22,226 nucleotides of DNA, taken from the NCBI GenBank assembly GCA_900552715.1, contig USAV01000021.1:1-22226 (forward strand), in the 5' to 3' direction. The translations under genes and the position numbers were made by a program. Source of the DNA: an uncultured Veillonella sp. (lineage in GTDB: Bacteria > Bacillota > Negativicutes > Veillonellales > Veillonellaceae). This document shows, piece by piece, positions 1 through 7,484 of this stretch (its first letter is position 1; each line of letters starts with the position of its first letter). Below the pieces are notes generated by a model, which was not told the DNA's origin, made no database searches, and saw only the letters and a program-made list of their open reading frames with translations.

Positions 1-3000
1 AAAAAGCAACAAGCCTTTGGTTATACTCAAGAAGATCTTGTACGTATGATCGTACCTATGGCAAAAGATGGTAAAGATCCTGTAGGTGCAATGGGTGCCG
101 ATGCTCCACTTGCTATCTTGTCCGATAAACCACAATTGTTATACAGCTACTTCAAGCAAATGTTCGCGCAAGTAACAAATCCTCCAATCGACTCCATTCG
201 TGAGGAAATGGTTACATCTACACGCGTTATGCTTGGTAACTCTGGTAACTTAACAGATCCTAACAAAGCTGGTACCTATGCATTATCCATGCGTACACCA
301 ATCCTTACTAACCAAGAATTGGCGTCCATTAAGGCTCTTGATTGCCGTCGCATGAAATCTGTTACATTGCCAATTCTCTTCGACCCAACTAAGGGTGCTG
401 ATGGCTTGCGTGATGCGTTAAATGAATTGTGCGAAAAAGCAGAAGAAGCAGCACGTACAGATCAAAACGTATTGATTTTGTCTGACCGTGGCGTTGATGA
501 AAATCATGCACCAATTCCTGCATTATTGGCTGTAGCAGCTGTTCATAATCACTTGATTAGAAAAGTATTGCGTACAGAAATCGGTCTTATTCTTGAATCT
601 GGTGAACCTCGTGAAGTACATCACTTCTGTACATTGATCGGCTATGGCGTAACAGCAATCAACCCATACTTGGCTCTTGAAACGGTACGCGATTTACAAG
701 CTCGTAAACGCCTTGGTGATATTACACCTGAACAAGCAGAAAAGAACTACATCAAAGCTGCTGTAGGCGGTATCATGAAGGTTATGTCCAAAATGGGTAT
801 CTCCACCGTTCGTTCCTACCATGGTGCACAAATCTTTGAAGCATTGGGCTTGAATACGAACTTCATCAACAAGTTCTTCGTAAATACACCAACACGTATC
901 GGTGGTATTGGCCTTGTAGGCGTAGCTAACGAAGCCTTGGCTCGTTTTGACCGCGCTTTCAAATCCGATGAATCTGTACTCGAACCAGGTGGTTGGTATG
1001 GTCCTGTAAAAGATGGGGAAGAGCATTTATTCAACCCTAAAACAATTGATCTTTTACAAGAATCCCTTATCAATGGCGACTATGCTAAATATAAAGAATA
1101 CTCTAAAGCTATCCGCAACGATTACCATGTAACATTGCGTTCCTTAATGGAATTAAACTACCCTGTAGGCGGCGGTATTCCTATTGAAGAGGTTGAACCT
1201 GAAGAATCCATCGTAAAACGCTTTAAAGCAGGCGCTATGAGTTATGGTGCTATTAGTAAAGAGGCTCATGAAACGATTGCTATCGCCATGAACCGTCTTG
1301 GTTCCACATCTAACTCTGGTGAAGGCGGCGAAGACGTAGCTCGTTTCAAACCATTGCCAAATGGGGACAGCATGAATTCCGAAGTAAAACAAATTGCATC
1401 TGGCCGTTTCGGTGTAACTGCAAACTACCTTATTCATGCAAAAGAATTGCAAATCAAATGTGCACAAGGTGCTAAACCAGGTGAAGGTGGTCAATTACCA
1501 GGTAAAAAAGTATACCCTGAAATTGGTAAAGCTCGTCACTCCACTCCAGGCGTAGAGCTCGTATCTCCACCACCACATCATGATATTTACTCCATCGAAG
1601 ATTTGGCAGAATTGATTTACGATTTGAAATGCGTTAACAAAGATGCTCGTATTTCCGTTAAATTAACATCTGAAGCAGGCGTTGGTACTATCGCTGCTGG
1701 TGTAGCAAAAGCAAAAGCAGATAACATCTTAATCTCTGGTTACGATGGTGGTACAGGTGCGGCAGGCCGTACATCTGTAAAACATGCTGGTGTGCCTTGG
1801 GAATTGGGATTGTCCGAAACTCATCAAACATTGATGCTCAATAGATTGCGTGACCGCGTTAAATTGGAAGTAGACTCCAAGTTGATGACTGGTTTCGATG
1901 TAGCTGTTGCGGCTATGCTTGGCGCTGAGTTATTCGGTTTCGGTACATTGCCACTCGTTGCTGTAGGCTGTAAAATGGCTCGTGTATGTAACCTCAACAC
2001 ATGCCCTTACGGCGTTGCTACACAAGACGAAAAATTGCGTGCTCGTTTCACAGGTAAACCTGAGTATGTAGAAAACTTGATGATATTCATCGCTCGTGAA
2101 TTGCGTGAAATCATGGCTCGCTTAGGCATTCGCTCCGTAGCTGAACTCGTAGGTCGTATCGATCTCGTTCGTCAAAAATCTCAAGACGATAACTTCAAAT
2201 TGTCTCGCGTTGACCTTAAACGCGTATTGTTCCACCCATACATCGATGCATCTGTAGGTCATATGCACATGATTGACCAAGATCATGAATTGGAACGCAC
2301 ATTGGATATGTCCAAGCTCTTGCGTATGTGCCGTCCTGCCATTGAGGACCAAAAACCAATTCGCGCTAAATTGGCTATCAACAACATTAACCGTGTTGTA
2401 GGTACCTTGGTTGGTTCTGAGGTGACACGTCGTTATGGTGAAAGCGGTTTGCCAGATAACACAATCAAGTTGAACTTTGAAGGCTCTGCAGGTCAATCCT
2501 TTGGTGCTTTCATTCCTAAAGGCATGACATTAGAACTTGAAGGTGATGCGAATGATTACCTCGGTAAAGGCTTGTCCGGTGGTACAATCACTGTATATCC
2601 GCCTAAGAAATCCATTTTCGAAGCGGACGAAAACATCCTTATCGGTAACGTTGCCTTCTATGGTGCTACATCTGGTACAGCCTACATCAATGGTGTAGCT
2701 GGTGAACGTTTCGCTGTTCGTAACAGTGGTATCACTGCTGTTGTGGAAGGCTTAGGTGACCATGGTTGTGAATACATGACTGGTGGCGAAGTTCTTGTAC
2801 TCGGTAAAATCGGCCGTAACTTCGCAGCAGGTATGTCTGGTGGCTATGCATACATCCTCGATTGCGATGAACGCTATGTAAATACAGGCCTCGTAGAATT
2901 ACGTCCTGCTAATAATGATGACCTTAAACGCATTAAAGAATTAGTAGAACAACATGTATTGCACACTAATTCCGCTAAAGGCCGTCACATCCTTGAAAAC

Positions 3001-3144
3001 TGGAATAACTTTGTAAACAGATTTACAAAAGTTGTACCTGTAGCATACGAAGAAATGCATGCTGCTATTGAACGCTATAAAGAACAAGGTTTATCCTTGG
3101 AAGAAGCTCAATTAGCTGCATTCAAAGAAAAATATGCAAAATAA
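1..3144 (+). CDS. gltB: Glutamate synthase (NADPH/ferredoxin) large subunit, 5' truncated by window edge
   Basis: The reading frame is open from base 1, so the gene starts upstream; about 1047 C-terminal residues are present, against roughly 1500 for the family. GltB makes two glutamates from glutamine and 2-oxoglutarate in cytoplasmic ammonia assimilation. The N-terminal glutamine amidotransferase domain with its Cys nucleophile is outside the window. Visible in order are the central domain, the FMN-binding synthase domain (GEGGQLPGKK near base 1480, ISGYDGGTGAAGRTS near 1735), the Cys-x5-Cys-x4-Cys cluster (CKMARVCNLNTC from base 1969) expected to hold a [3Fe-4S] centre, and the GXGXG beta-helix domain (about 2470-2900). 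An ATG at base 46 is internal: the preceding in-frame residues QQAFGYTQEDL are typical GltB. No gltD follows; the next gene is the SRP RNA. Codon use looks optimised, as for a highly expressed gene. Confidence 0.95.
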   Translation, partial: KKQQAFGYTQEDLVRMIVPMAKDGKDPVGAMGADAPLAILSDKPQLLYSYFKQMFAQVTNPPIDSIREEMVTSTRVMLGNSGNLTDPNKAGTYALSMRTPILTNQELASIKALDCRRMKSVTLPILFDPTKGADGLRDALNELCEKAEEAARTDQNVLILSDRGVDENHAPIPALLAVAAVHNHLIRKVLRTEIGLILESGEPREVHHFCTLIGYGVTAINPYLALETVRDLQARKRLGDITPEQAEKNYIKAAVGGIMKVMSKMGISTVRSYHGAQIFEALGLNTNFINKFFVNTPTRIGGIGLVGVANEALARFDRAFKSDESVLEPGGWYGPVKDGEEHLFNPKTIDLLQESLINGDYAKYKEYSKAIRNDYHVTLRSLMELNYPVGGGIPIEEVEPEESIVKRFKAGAMSYGAISKEAHETIAIAMNRLGSTSNSGEGGEDVARFKPLPNGDSMNSEVKQIASGRFGVTANYLIHAKELQIKCAQGAKPGEGGQLPGKKVYPEIGKARHSTPGVELVSPPPHHDIYSIEDLAELIYDLKCVNKDARISVKLTSEAGVGTIAAGVAKAKADNILISGYDGGTGAAGRTSVKHAGVPWELGLSETHQTLMLNRLRDRVKLEVDSKLMTGFDVAVAAMLGAELFGFGTLPLVAVGCKMARVCNLNTCPYGVATQDEKLRARFTGKPEYVENLMIFIARELREIMARLGIRSVAELVGRIDLVRQKSQDDNFKLSRVDLKRVLFHPYIDASVGHMHMIDQDHELERTLDMSKLLRMCRPAIEDQKPIRAKLAINNINRVVGTLVGSEVTRRYGESGLPDNTIKLNFEGSAGQSFGAFIPKGMTLELEGDANDYLGKGLSGGTITVYPPKKSIFEADENILIGNVAFYGATSGTAYINGVAGERFAVRNSGITAVVEGLGDHGCEYMTGGEVLVLGKIGRNFAAGMSGGYAYILDCDERYVNTGLVELRPANNDDLKRIKELVEQHVLHTNSAKGRHILENWNNFVNRFTKVVPVAYEEMHAAIERYKEQGLSLEEAQLAAFKEKYAK

Positions 3145-3188
3145 TTTCTAATCTAACTGAATATCCTTTAGATAAGACATATGAAATG

Positions 3189-3218
3189 CCTCTATAGCTT
3201 TGACTATAGAGGTATTTT
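3189..3218 (+). terminator. Rho-independent terminator of gltB
   Basis: A perfect 9-bp stem CCTCTATAG / CTATAGAGG (3189-3197 with 3204-3212) with a 6-nt loop is followed by TATTTT. It lies 44 bases after the gltB stop. The loop and 3' arm contain the TTGACT -35 box of the next promoter, so the two signals share DNA. Confidence 0.75.
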
Positions 3219-3228
3219 CATGTATAAT
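3200..3228 (+). promoter_or_regulatory. Sigma-70-type promoter of the SRP RNA gene
   Basis: TTGACT (3200-3205) and TATAAT (3223-3228) are separated by 17 bp. The predicted start, 6-8 bases after the -10 box, coincides with the 5' end of the SRP RNA stem at 3236. Near-consensus boxes fit a strong constitutive promoter. Confidence 0.85.
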
Positions 3229-3235
3229 ATTTGTA

Positions 3236-3376
3236 TTGCAATATTGGATCATGGCAGTTCTCGGGCCTGTGCAATGGGGGCCTGTGAATCGTGTCAGGAC
3301 TGAGAGGTAGCAGCACTAAGCGGTAACCTTCATGTGCCACGGGGAACCCGGGGGCTGTCGTGATCGAATATTGCAA
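3236..3376 (+). ncRNA. ffs: Signal recognition particle RNA (4.5S-like, small bacterial type)
   Basis: This is the RNA core of the signal recognition particle, which binds Ffh and targets nascent membrane and secreted proteins. The 10-base ends are perfectly complementary (3236-3245 with 3367-3376), and pairing continues inward (GATCA/TGATC, then 3252-3257 with 3355-3360, and 3258-3265 with 3347-3354), giving one long hairpin. The apical Ffh-binding domain reads GTCAGG-ACT-GAGA-GGT-AGCAGC (about 3293-3314), with the asymmetric AGCAGC loop and a GNRA cap. The downstream ACTAAGCGG and TCATGTGCC stretches are also typical of Firmicute SRP RNA. At about 141 nt with no Alu-type 5' domain it is nearer the small form than the roughly 270-nt Bacillus scRNA. 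Exact ends are inferred from pairing and promoter position. Confidence 0.92.
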
Positions 3377-3377
3377 G

Positions 3378-3401
3378 GCGGCCTATGGGGCCGCTTTTTT
3401 T
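3378..3401 (+). terminator. Rho-independent terminator of ffs
   Basis: A 6-bp G+C stem GCGGCC / GGCCGC (3378-3383 with 3389-3394) is followed directly by seven T. It starts two bases after the SRP RNA terminal stem. Confidence 0.92.
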
Positions 3402-3446
3402 ATGCCTAATCTAAGGTCTATAAAATGAGTCAGATTTCCGTGAATA

Positions 3447-3455
3447 TGGTATAAT
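3447..3455 (+). promoter_or_regulatory. Extended -10 promoter for the dnaX operon
   Basis: TGG-TATAAT (TGn plus a consensus -10 at 3450-3455) lies 36 bases upstream of the dnaX start. No good -35 box is seen at 16-18 bp, which is usual for extended -10 promoters. It is the only plausible promoter between the ffs terminator and dnaX and probably drives the six genes to 11077. Confidence 0.65.
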
Positions 3456-3491
3456 AAAGTATTGTAATTTTCGGAAAAAGGGGGTGTTCCA

Positions 3492-6242
3492 ATGGCATAT
3501 ATTGCGTTATATCGTAAGTACCGTCCGCAGACGTTTACCGATGTGGTTGGTCAGCATCAGGTATCTGATACGTTGATGCGTGCTATCCGCGAGGATAAGG
3601 TGGCTCATGCGTATTTGTTTGCTGGTCCGCGAGGGACTGGTAAAACGAGTATGGCCAAGATTTTTGCGCGCGCTATCAACTGCGAGCATGGGCCAACGGA
3701 TCATCCTTGTAACGAGTGTAGTGCTTGTAAATCGATTTTGAGCGGCCAGTCCATGGACGTTCTCGAAATCGACGCCGCCTCCAATCGTGGTATCGATGAG
3801 GTGCGTGCTCTTCGTGAAAGCGTTAAATTTATGCCTGTTGAAGGGCGTAAGAAGGTGTTCATCATCGACGAAGCCCACATGCTTACGACCGAAGCGTGGA
3901 ATGCACTCTTAAAAACTATCGAAGAGCCACCGGCTCACGTTATGTTTATCTTCGCTACTACAGAGATTGAAAAGTTACCTGTTACCATCGTATCTCGCTG
4001 TCAGCGGTATACCTTTAGACGGATTACGTCTGACGATATCGCACAACGTTTATCCTATGTAGCGGAAAAGGAAGGTTTTGGCTTAGATCCTGCAGCAGCA
4101 CAGCTCATCGCTGTCCATGCAGACGGCGGTTTGCGCGATGCGTTGAGTATCTTAGACCAATGTGCCGGTATGGCAACAGGTACTATTACGCCGCAAGTAG
4201 TAGAAGAACTGATCGGTCTTGTTAGCAAAGAATGGATTATTCACTTCCTGGATGCGTTGCGCAATGGGGATGGTCCCAAATTGTTGTTCTATATCCACGA
4301 TGCCTTAGCAGAAGGTCGTGATGCGACGCAGATTATGGAAGCCCTCATTCAGCACGTGCGGGCCTTATTAGTTGGTAAGGTCGCACCTGATGCGGATGAG
4401 CTCAAGGTATATGATGCCTTTAAGGCTGAGTTTTTAGCTCAAGCTGAAAGCATCGATTTTAATGAGCTTAACCAGTATGTGCGCAGTGCGCAATCCATCA
4501 TGAATGATGCAAAACAAGTGGATAATCCACGAACTATTATCGAAATGGGCCTTTTGGTGCTTTGTGCTAAATTAGGCTCTGTTGATGAAAGCTTAGAAGA
4601 CCGTGTGTATGCATTAGAGTCTTCAGAACGATCTGAACGCAACGATTTATTGAATCGCATGGCTCAATTAGAACAACGAGGTCCAGCTGCCGCAACTGCA
4701 CCTGCTTATGGTGCTAATTCCTTTGGACCGCCAGGTGGTTATGCTAATAGCTTTGTTTCTGTAGATAATGCTGCTGTACAGAATGCTTCCATGAGTAGTG
4801 TTGGTACTGTGCCGCCCCCAAGTGGCGTAGGGATGGCACCACCGCCTGCCAGTGTAGGCATGACACCTCCACCTATGAGTGCACCAGGTAGTATACCGCC
4901 TCCTATGAATGGAGTAGGCATGGCTCCGCCTCCAATGGGCAGTATTGGTATGGCGCCACCAAGTACAAGCAGTGCGCCAGAACGATCGGCTAGAAATCAA
5001 GCCAAAGGTCGTGGTAAAAAAGGTATTAGTACACAGGCTATCATTAGTGATCAAATCTTGTCGGCTCAAGAGTATCGCAATGTACAGTCCAATGTCATTA
5101 AATACTTGAAGGACAGCAATCGCAATATGACCTCTACCGTAATTGGCCAAGGTCAGCTTGTATACGTAGATCAAAGCAAGGCTGTTATGGCCTTTAAAAA
5201 TACATTGCACCTCAATGTAATGACCAACGAAGTAAACTTGGAAGAAGCGGCAGATGCTTTCACCTATACGCTAGGCTATCCAGTACATGTAGAAATTGTT
5301 GATGCTCTCACACAAGTTTACAAAGACTATAAAAGGGCCTCTGGCAGTACGACGCAGCACCAAGTAAAAGCGCCGCAACGTCCACCAGAACCGATGGTAG
5401 ATGTACAGAAGACCTCTGGAGGTCAACCGACACAAATGGATTTAACAAATCCATCGGCACCACAAGGCACTAATAATGTACCAATGGGAAATAGTTCAGC
5501 AGGAGCTAATAGCGCTCAAGGAAGTAGCGTGTCACAAGCTCAACAACCTACCGCACAGGCTGCTGGAGGTTCTACATCTGAAGCGCAAGCTAGTAAACCA
5601 GATTCAGCAGCGGTTGATGCGGCAAAGGCGGCGGCTTTGGCCTTCTTAGCGAAGAAGACGGGCGGTACCAATGCTGTTAGTAGTGTGAATACAGGTACAA
5701 CAGTTGCTTCAGCAGAAGGTCAAACATCTGGCGGAGATGTGCCGATTACATCCTTTGATGGTAGTCCGTCTACTCAGGTTCCAGATGGAGAGATCCCTAT
5801 CGAGTCGCTAGCAGGTTCTATTGAAGGTGATGATATTCCTGTTCATTCCTTTGATGATGTGCCAGTAGATGATATGGAGGAATCCTACGTATCATCCTTA
5901 GATGATATGCCACCACATCCGTTAGATAGTGTTACTGTTATTAGCGATGATGGGGAGGTCTTAGAACGCCCTATGGATAGCGGTGCCCATATTGAGGTAG
6001 AAGCTGTCCCAAAGTCTAATGGGGGCGAACAACAGGGAACCCCTTATCAAAGTGATGATCATACTATGCTTTCACAAGCACCTATTGAAGTTGCGCCTAT
6101 CGATAGCGTGACGGTAGCTCGTGAATATGCATGGGATCCAGAGCATATGACAGAAGAGGAACGAAATAATCCTCTTTTGGCAGAAACATTAGAAAAACTA
6201 TCTGAAGACCACGACATCATCGTCGAGGTCATCGAAGAATAA
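3492..6242 (+). CDS. dnaX: DNA polymerase III subunit gamma/tau (clamp loader ATPase)
   Basis: DnaX is the motor of the clamp loader that puts the beta sliding clamp on primed DNA. The AAA+ module is intact: Walker A GPRGTGKT (45-52), zinc-binding Cys 64/73/76/79, Walker B with DEAH (126-129), sensor ATTE (155-158) and the SRC arginine-finger motif (168-170). Collar domain III follows to about 370. A Pro/Met-rich linker with repeated GMAPPP-type units covers about 430-490, then a tau-type C-terminal domain (about 511-605). A 300-residue Ser/Gln-rich and then acidic tail makes the protein 916 aa, much longer than the usual 550-650. The start is set by GGGGG about 8 bases before the ATG. An A6 run at 5016-5021 could allow a -1 frameshift giving a 512-residue gamma-like form (see findings). 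First gene of the replication/repair operon. Confidence 0.96.
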   Translation: MAYIALYRKYRPQTFTDVVGQHQVSDTLMRAIREDKVAHAYLFAGPRGTGKTSMAKIFARAINCEHGPTDHPCNECSACKSILSGQSMDVLEIDAASNRGIDEVRALRESVKFMPVEGRKKVFIIDEAHMLTTEAWNALLKTIEEPPAHVMFIFATTEIEKLPVTIVSRCQRYTFRRITSDDIAQRLSYVAEKEGFGLDPAAAQLIAVHADGGLRDALSILDQCAGMATGTITPQVVEELIGLVSKEWIIHFLDALRNGDGPKLLFYIHDALAEGRDATQIMEALIQHVRALLVGKVAPDADELKVYDAFKAEFLAQAESIDFNELNQYVRSAQSIMNDAKQVDNPRTIIEMGLLVLCAKLGSVDESLEDRVYALESSERSERNDLLNRMAQLEQRGPAAATAPAYGANSFGPPGGYANSFVSVDNAAVQNASMSSVGTVPPPSGVGMAPPPASVGMTPPPMSAPGSIPPPMNGVGMAPPPMGSIGMAPPSTSSAPERSARNQAKGRGKKGISTQAIISDQILSAQEYRNVQSNVIKYLKDSNRNMTSTVIGQGQLVYVDQSKAVMAFKNTLHLNVMTNEVNLEEAADAFTYTLGYPVHVEIVDALTQVYKDYKRASGSTTQHQVKAPQRPPEPMVDVQKTSGGQPTQMDLTNPSAPQGTNNVPMGNSSAGANSAQGSSVSQAQQPTAQAAGGSTSEAQASKPDSAAVDAAKAAALAFLAKKTGGTNAVSSVNTGTTVASAEGQTSGGDVPITSFDGSPSTQVPDGEIPIESLAGSIEGDDIPVHSFDDVPVDDMEESYVSSLDDMPPHPLDSVTVISDDGEVLERPMDSGAHIEVEAVPKSNGGEQQGTPYQSDDHTMLSQAPIEVAPIDSVTVAREYAWDPEHMTEEERNNPLLAETLEKLSEDHDIIVEVIEE

Positions 6243-6292
6243 ATCAATTAGAATATTAGTATAGGACGTAGATCCTAAAAGGAGGAATTACA

Positions 6293-6622
6293 ATGTTTGG
6301 TAAAGGTATGGGCAATATGGCTGGCATGATGAAAAAAGTTCAAAAAATGCAAGCAGATATGAAGAAAATGCAAGAAGAATTAAAAACTCGTACAGTAGAG
6401 GCTTCCGTTGGTGGCGGTGCTGTAACAGTTGTAATGAACGGTGAAAAAATCATCGAGTCCTTGAAATTGAACCCATCTGCAGTAGATCCTGAAGACGTGG
6501 AAATGTTAGAAGATTTAGTAATGGCTGCTGTCAACGAAGCTAGCAAAAAAGTAGATGACCTTTTGGCTCAAGAAATGGGCAAAGTAACTGGTGGTCTTAA
6601 TTTGCCAACAGGTTTATTCTAA
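6293..6622 (+). CDS. ybaB: YbaB/EbfC family nucleoid-associated protein
   Basis: A 109-residue protein with the usual YbaB layout: a Met/Lys-rich N-terminal helix (MMKKVQKMQADMKKMQEEL), a beta hairpin region (VEASVGGGAVTVVMNG), then DPEDVEMLEDLVMAAVNEA and a Gly/Leu-rich tail. Family members are small dimeric DNA-binding proteins that coat DNA. The dnaX-ybaB-recR order is conserved across many bacteria and supports the call. A strong AAAGGAGGAA ribosome binding site lies 6-8 bases before the ATG, 50 bases after dnaX. The stop codon abuts the recR start. The family is well recognised, but its precise physiological role is not settled. Confidence 0.95.
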   Translation: MFGKGMGNMAGMMKKVQKMQADMKKMQEELKTRTVEASVGGGAVTVVMNGEKIIESLKLNPSAVDPEDVEMLEDLVMAAVNEASKKVDDLLAQEMGKVTGGLNLPTGLF

Positions 6623-7219
6623 ATGACAAACGCTTTAGAACGGCTCGTAGAGCAGTTGCGCCGCTTGCCGGGTATAGGCTCCAAGTCGGCTAGACGCTTG
6701 GCCTATCATTTGGTAGAAATGCCGAAGGAAGAGGTAGACCGTCTCGTGGAAACCATCGTAGAAGCGAAGGGGGCTACGCGTCACTGTTCTATTTGCTTTA
6801 ACTTATCAGCTCAAGACCCTTGTGAATTCTGTAGCAATCCAAACCGGGATCAAACGACGATTATGGTCGTTGAAACATCTCGCGATGTTATTGCTATCGA
6901 GCGTAGTGGTGACTATAAGGGCTTATATCACGTATTAGAAGGTGCTTTGTCCCCTATGGAGGGCATCGGTGCTGACGATATTCGCGTAAAAGAATTGATT
7001 GCTCGCCTTCGTGATGGTGTCGTACAAGAGGTTATCCTCGCTACTGACCCAGACGTAGAAGGGGAAGCGACAGCTCTCTATTTGGCGCGCTTGTTAAGCC
7101 CAAGTGGCATTAAGGTAACGCGTATTGCCCGCGGGGTTCCTGTGGGTGGCGATATCGAATATGCTGATGAATTAACATTAGGCGGTGCCGTAGTAAACCG
7201 CCAAGAAATGAAAGGATAA
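6623..7219 (+). CDS. recR: Recombination mediator protein RecR
   Basis: A 198-residue protein of normal RecR length. RecR works with RecO (and RecF) to load RecA on SSB-coated single-stranded DNA in gap repair. Visible features are the N-terminal helix-hairpin-helix (LRRLPGIGSKSARRLAYHL, 12-30), the Cys4 zinc motif (C55, C58, C67, C70) and a Toprim domain from about 79, including ATDPDVEGEATALYLARLL. The ATG starts immediately after the ybaB stop with only a weak AGG upstream, so translation is probably coupled to ybaB. Its own last codons (AAAGGA) provide the ribosome binding site of the next gene. Confidence 0.97.
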   Translation: MTNALERLVEQLRRLPGIGSKSARRLAYHLVEMPKEEVDRLVETIVEAKGATRHCSICFNLSAQDPCEFCSNPNRDQTTIMVVETSRDVIAIERSGDYKGLYHVLEGALSPMEGIGADDIRVKELIARLRDGVVQEVILATDPDVEGEATALYLARLLSPSGIKVTRIARGVPVGGDIEYADELTLGGAVVNRQEMKG

Positions 7220-7220
7220 T

Positions 7221-7475
7221 ATGGGAGCTTTATTAGCATCACCGATTATATCGGCGGTTGTATCCGTTGCTGTAGCCTACATTGCTTTCAAAGTAGCATT
7301 TTTCACCATTAAACGAGTGGCAATGAATGCAGTAACTGGTATTTTGACGTATTTAGTATGCGTTCATATCCTCAATATTCCTATGGATATTGGTTTGGGC
7401 GTATGGGCTTTAACAGTAATTCTAGGCCCTATTCCAATGCTCATTGCAGCCGGATGGTACGGCTTTTTAAAATAG
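7221..7475 (+). CDS. BofA-family small membrane protein (pro-sigma-K processing inhibitor family)
   Basis: An 84-residue, strongly hydrophobic protein with two or three predicted membrane spans (about 7-30, 36-52 and 58-82). The C-terminal pattern (NIPMDIGLGVWALTVILGPIPMLIAAGW) resembles the BofA family. In Bacillus, BofA sits in the forespore-engulfing membrane and holds the protease SpoIVFB inactive until sigma-K is needed. The gene commonly follows recR in Firmicutes, and here it starts one base after the recR stop, using AAAGGA at the recR end. If the host is a non-sporing Negativicute, as the context suggests, the sporulation role cannot apply and the present function is unknown. The family call rests on length, hydropathy, the GPIP motif and gene order. 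Confidence 0.8.
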   Translation: MGALLASPIISAVVSVAVAYIAFKVAFFTIKRVAMNAVTGILTYLVCVHILNIPMDIGLGVWALTVILGPIPMLIAAGWYGFLK

Positions 7476-7484
7476 GAGGACCTC

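Noticed and set aside
4668..5210. Minus-strand 180-codon frame opposite dnaX
   Set aside because: Its composition (many Thr, His, Arg, Trp) is the complement of the Pro/Met-rich linker codons. No start signal is present.
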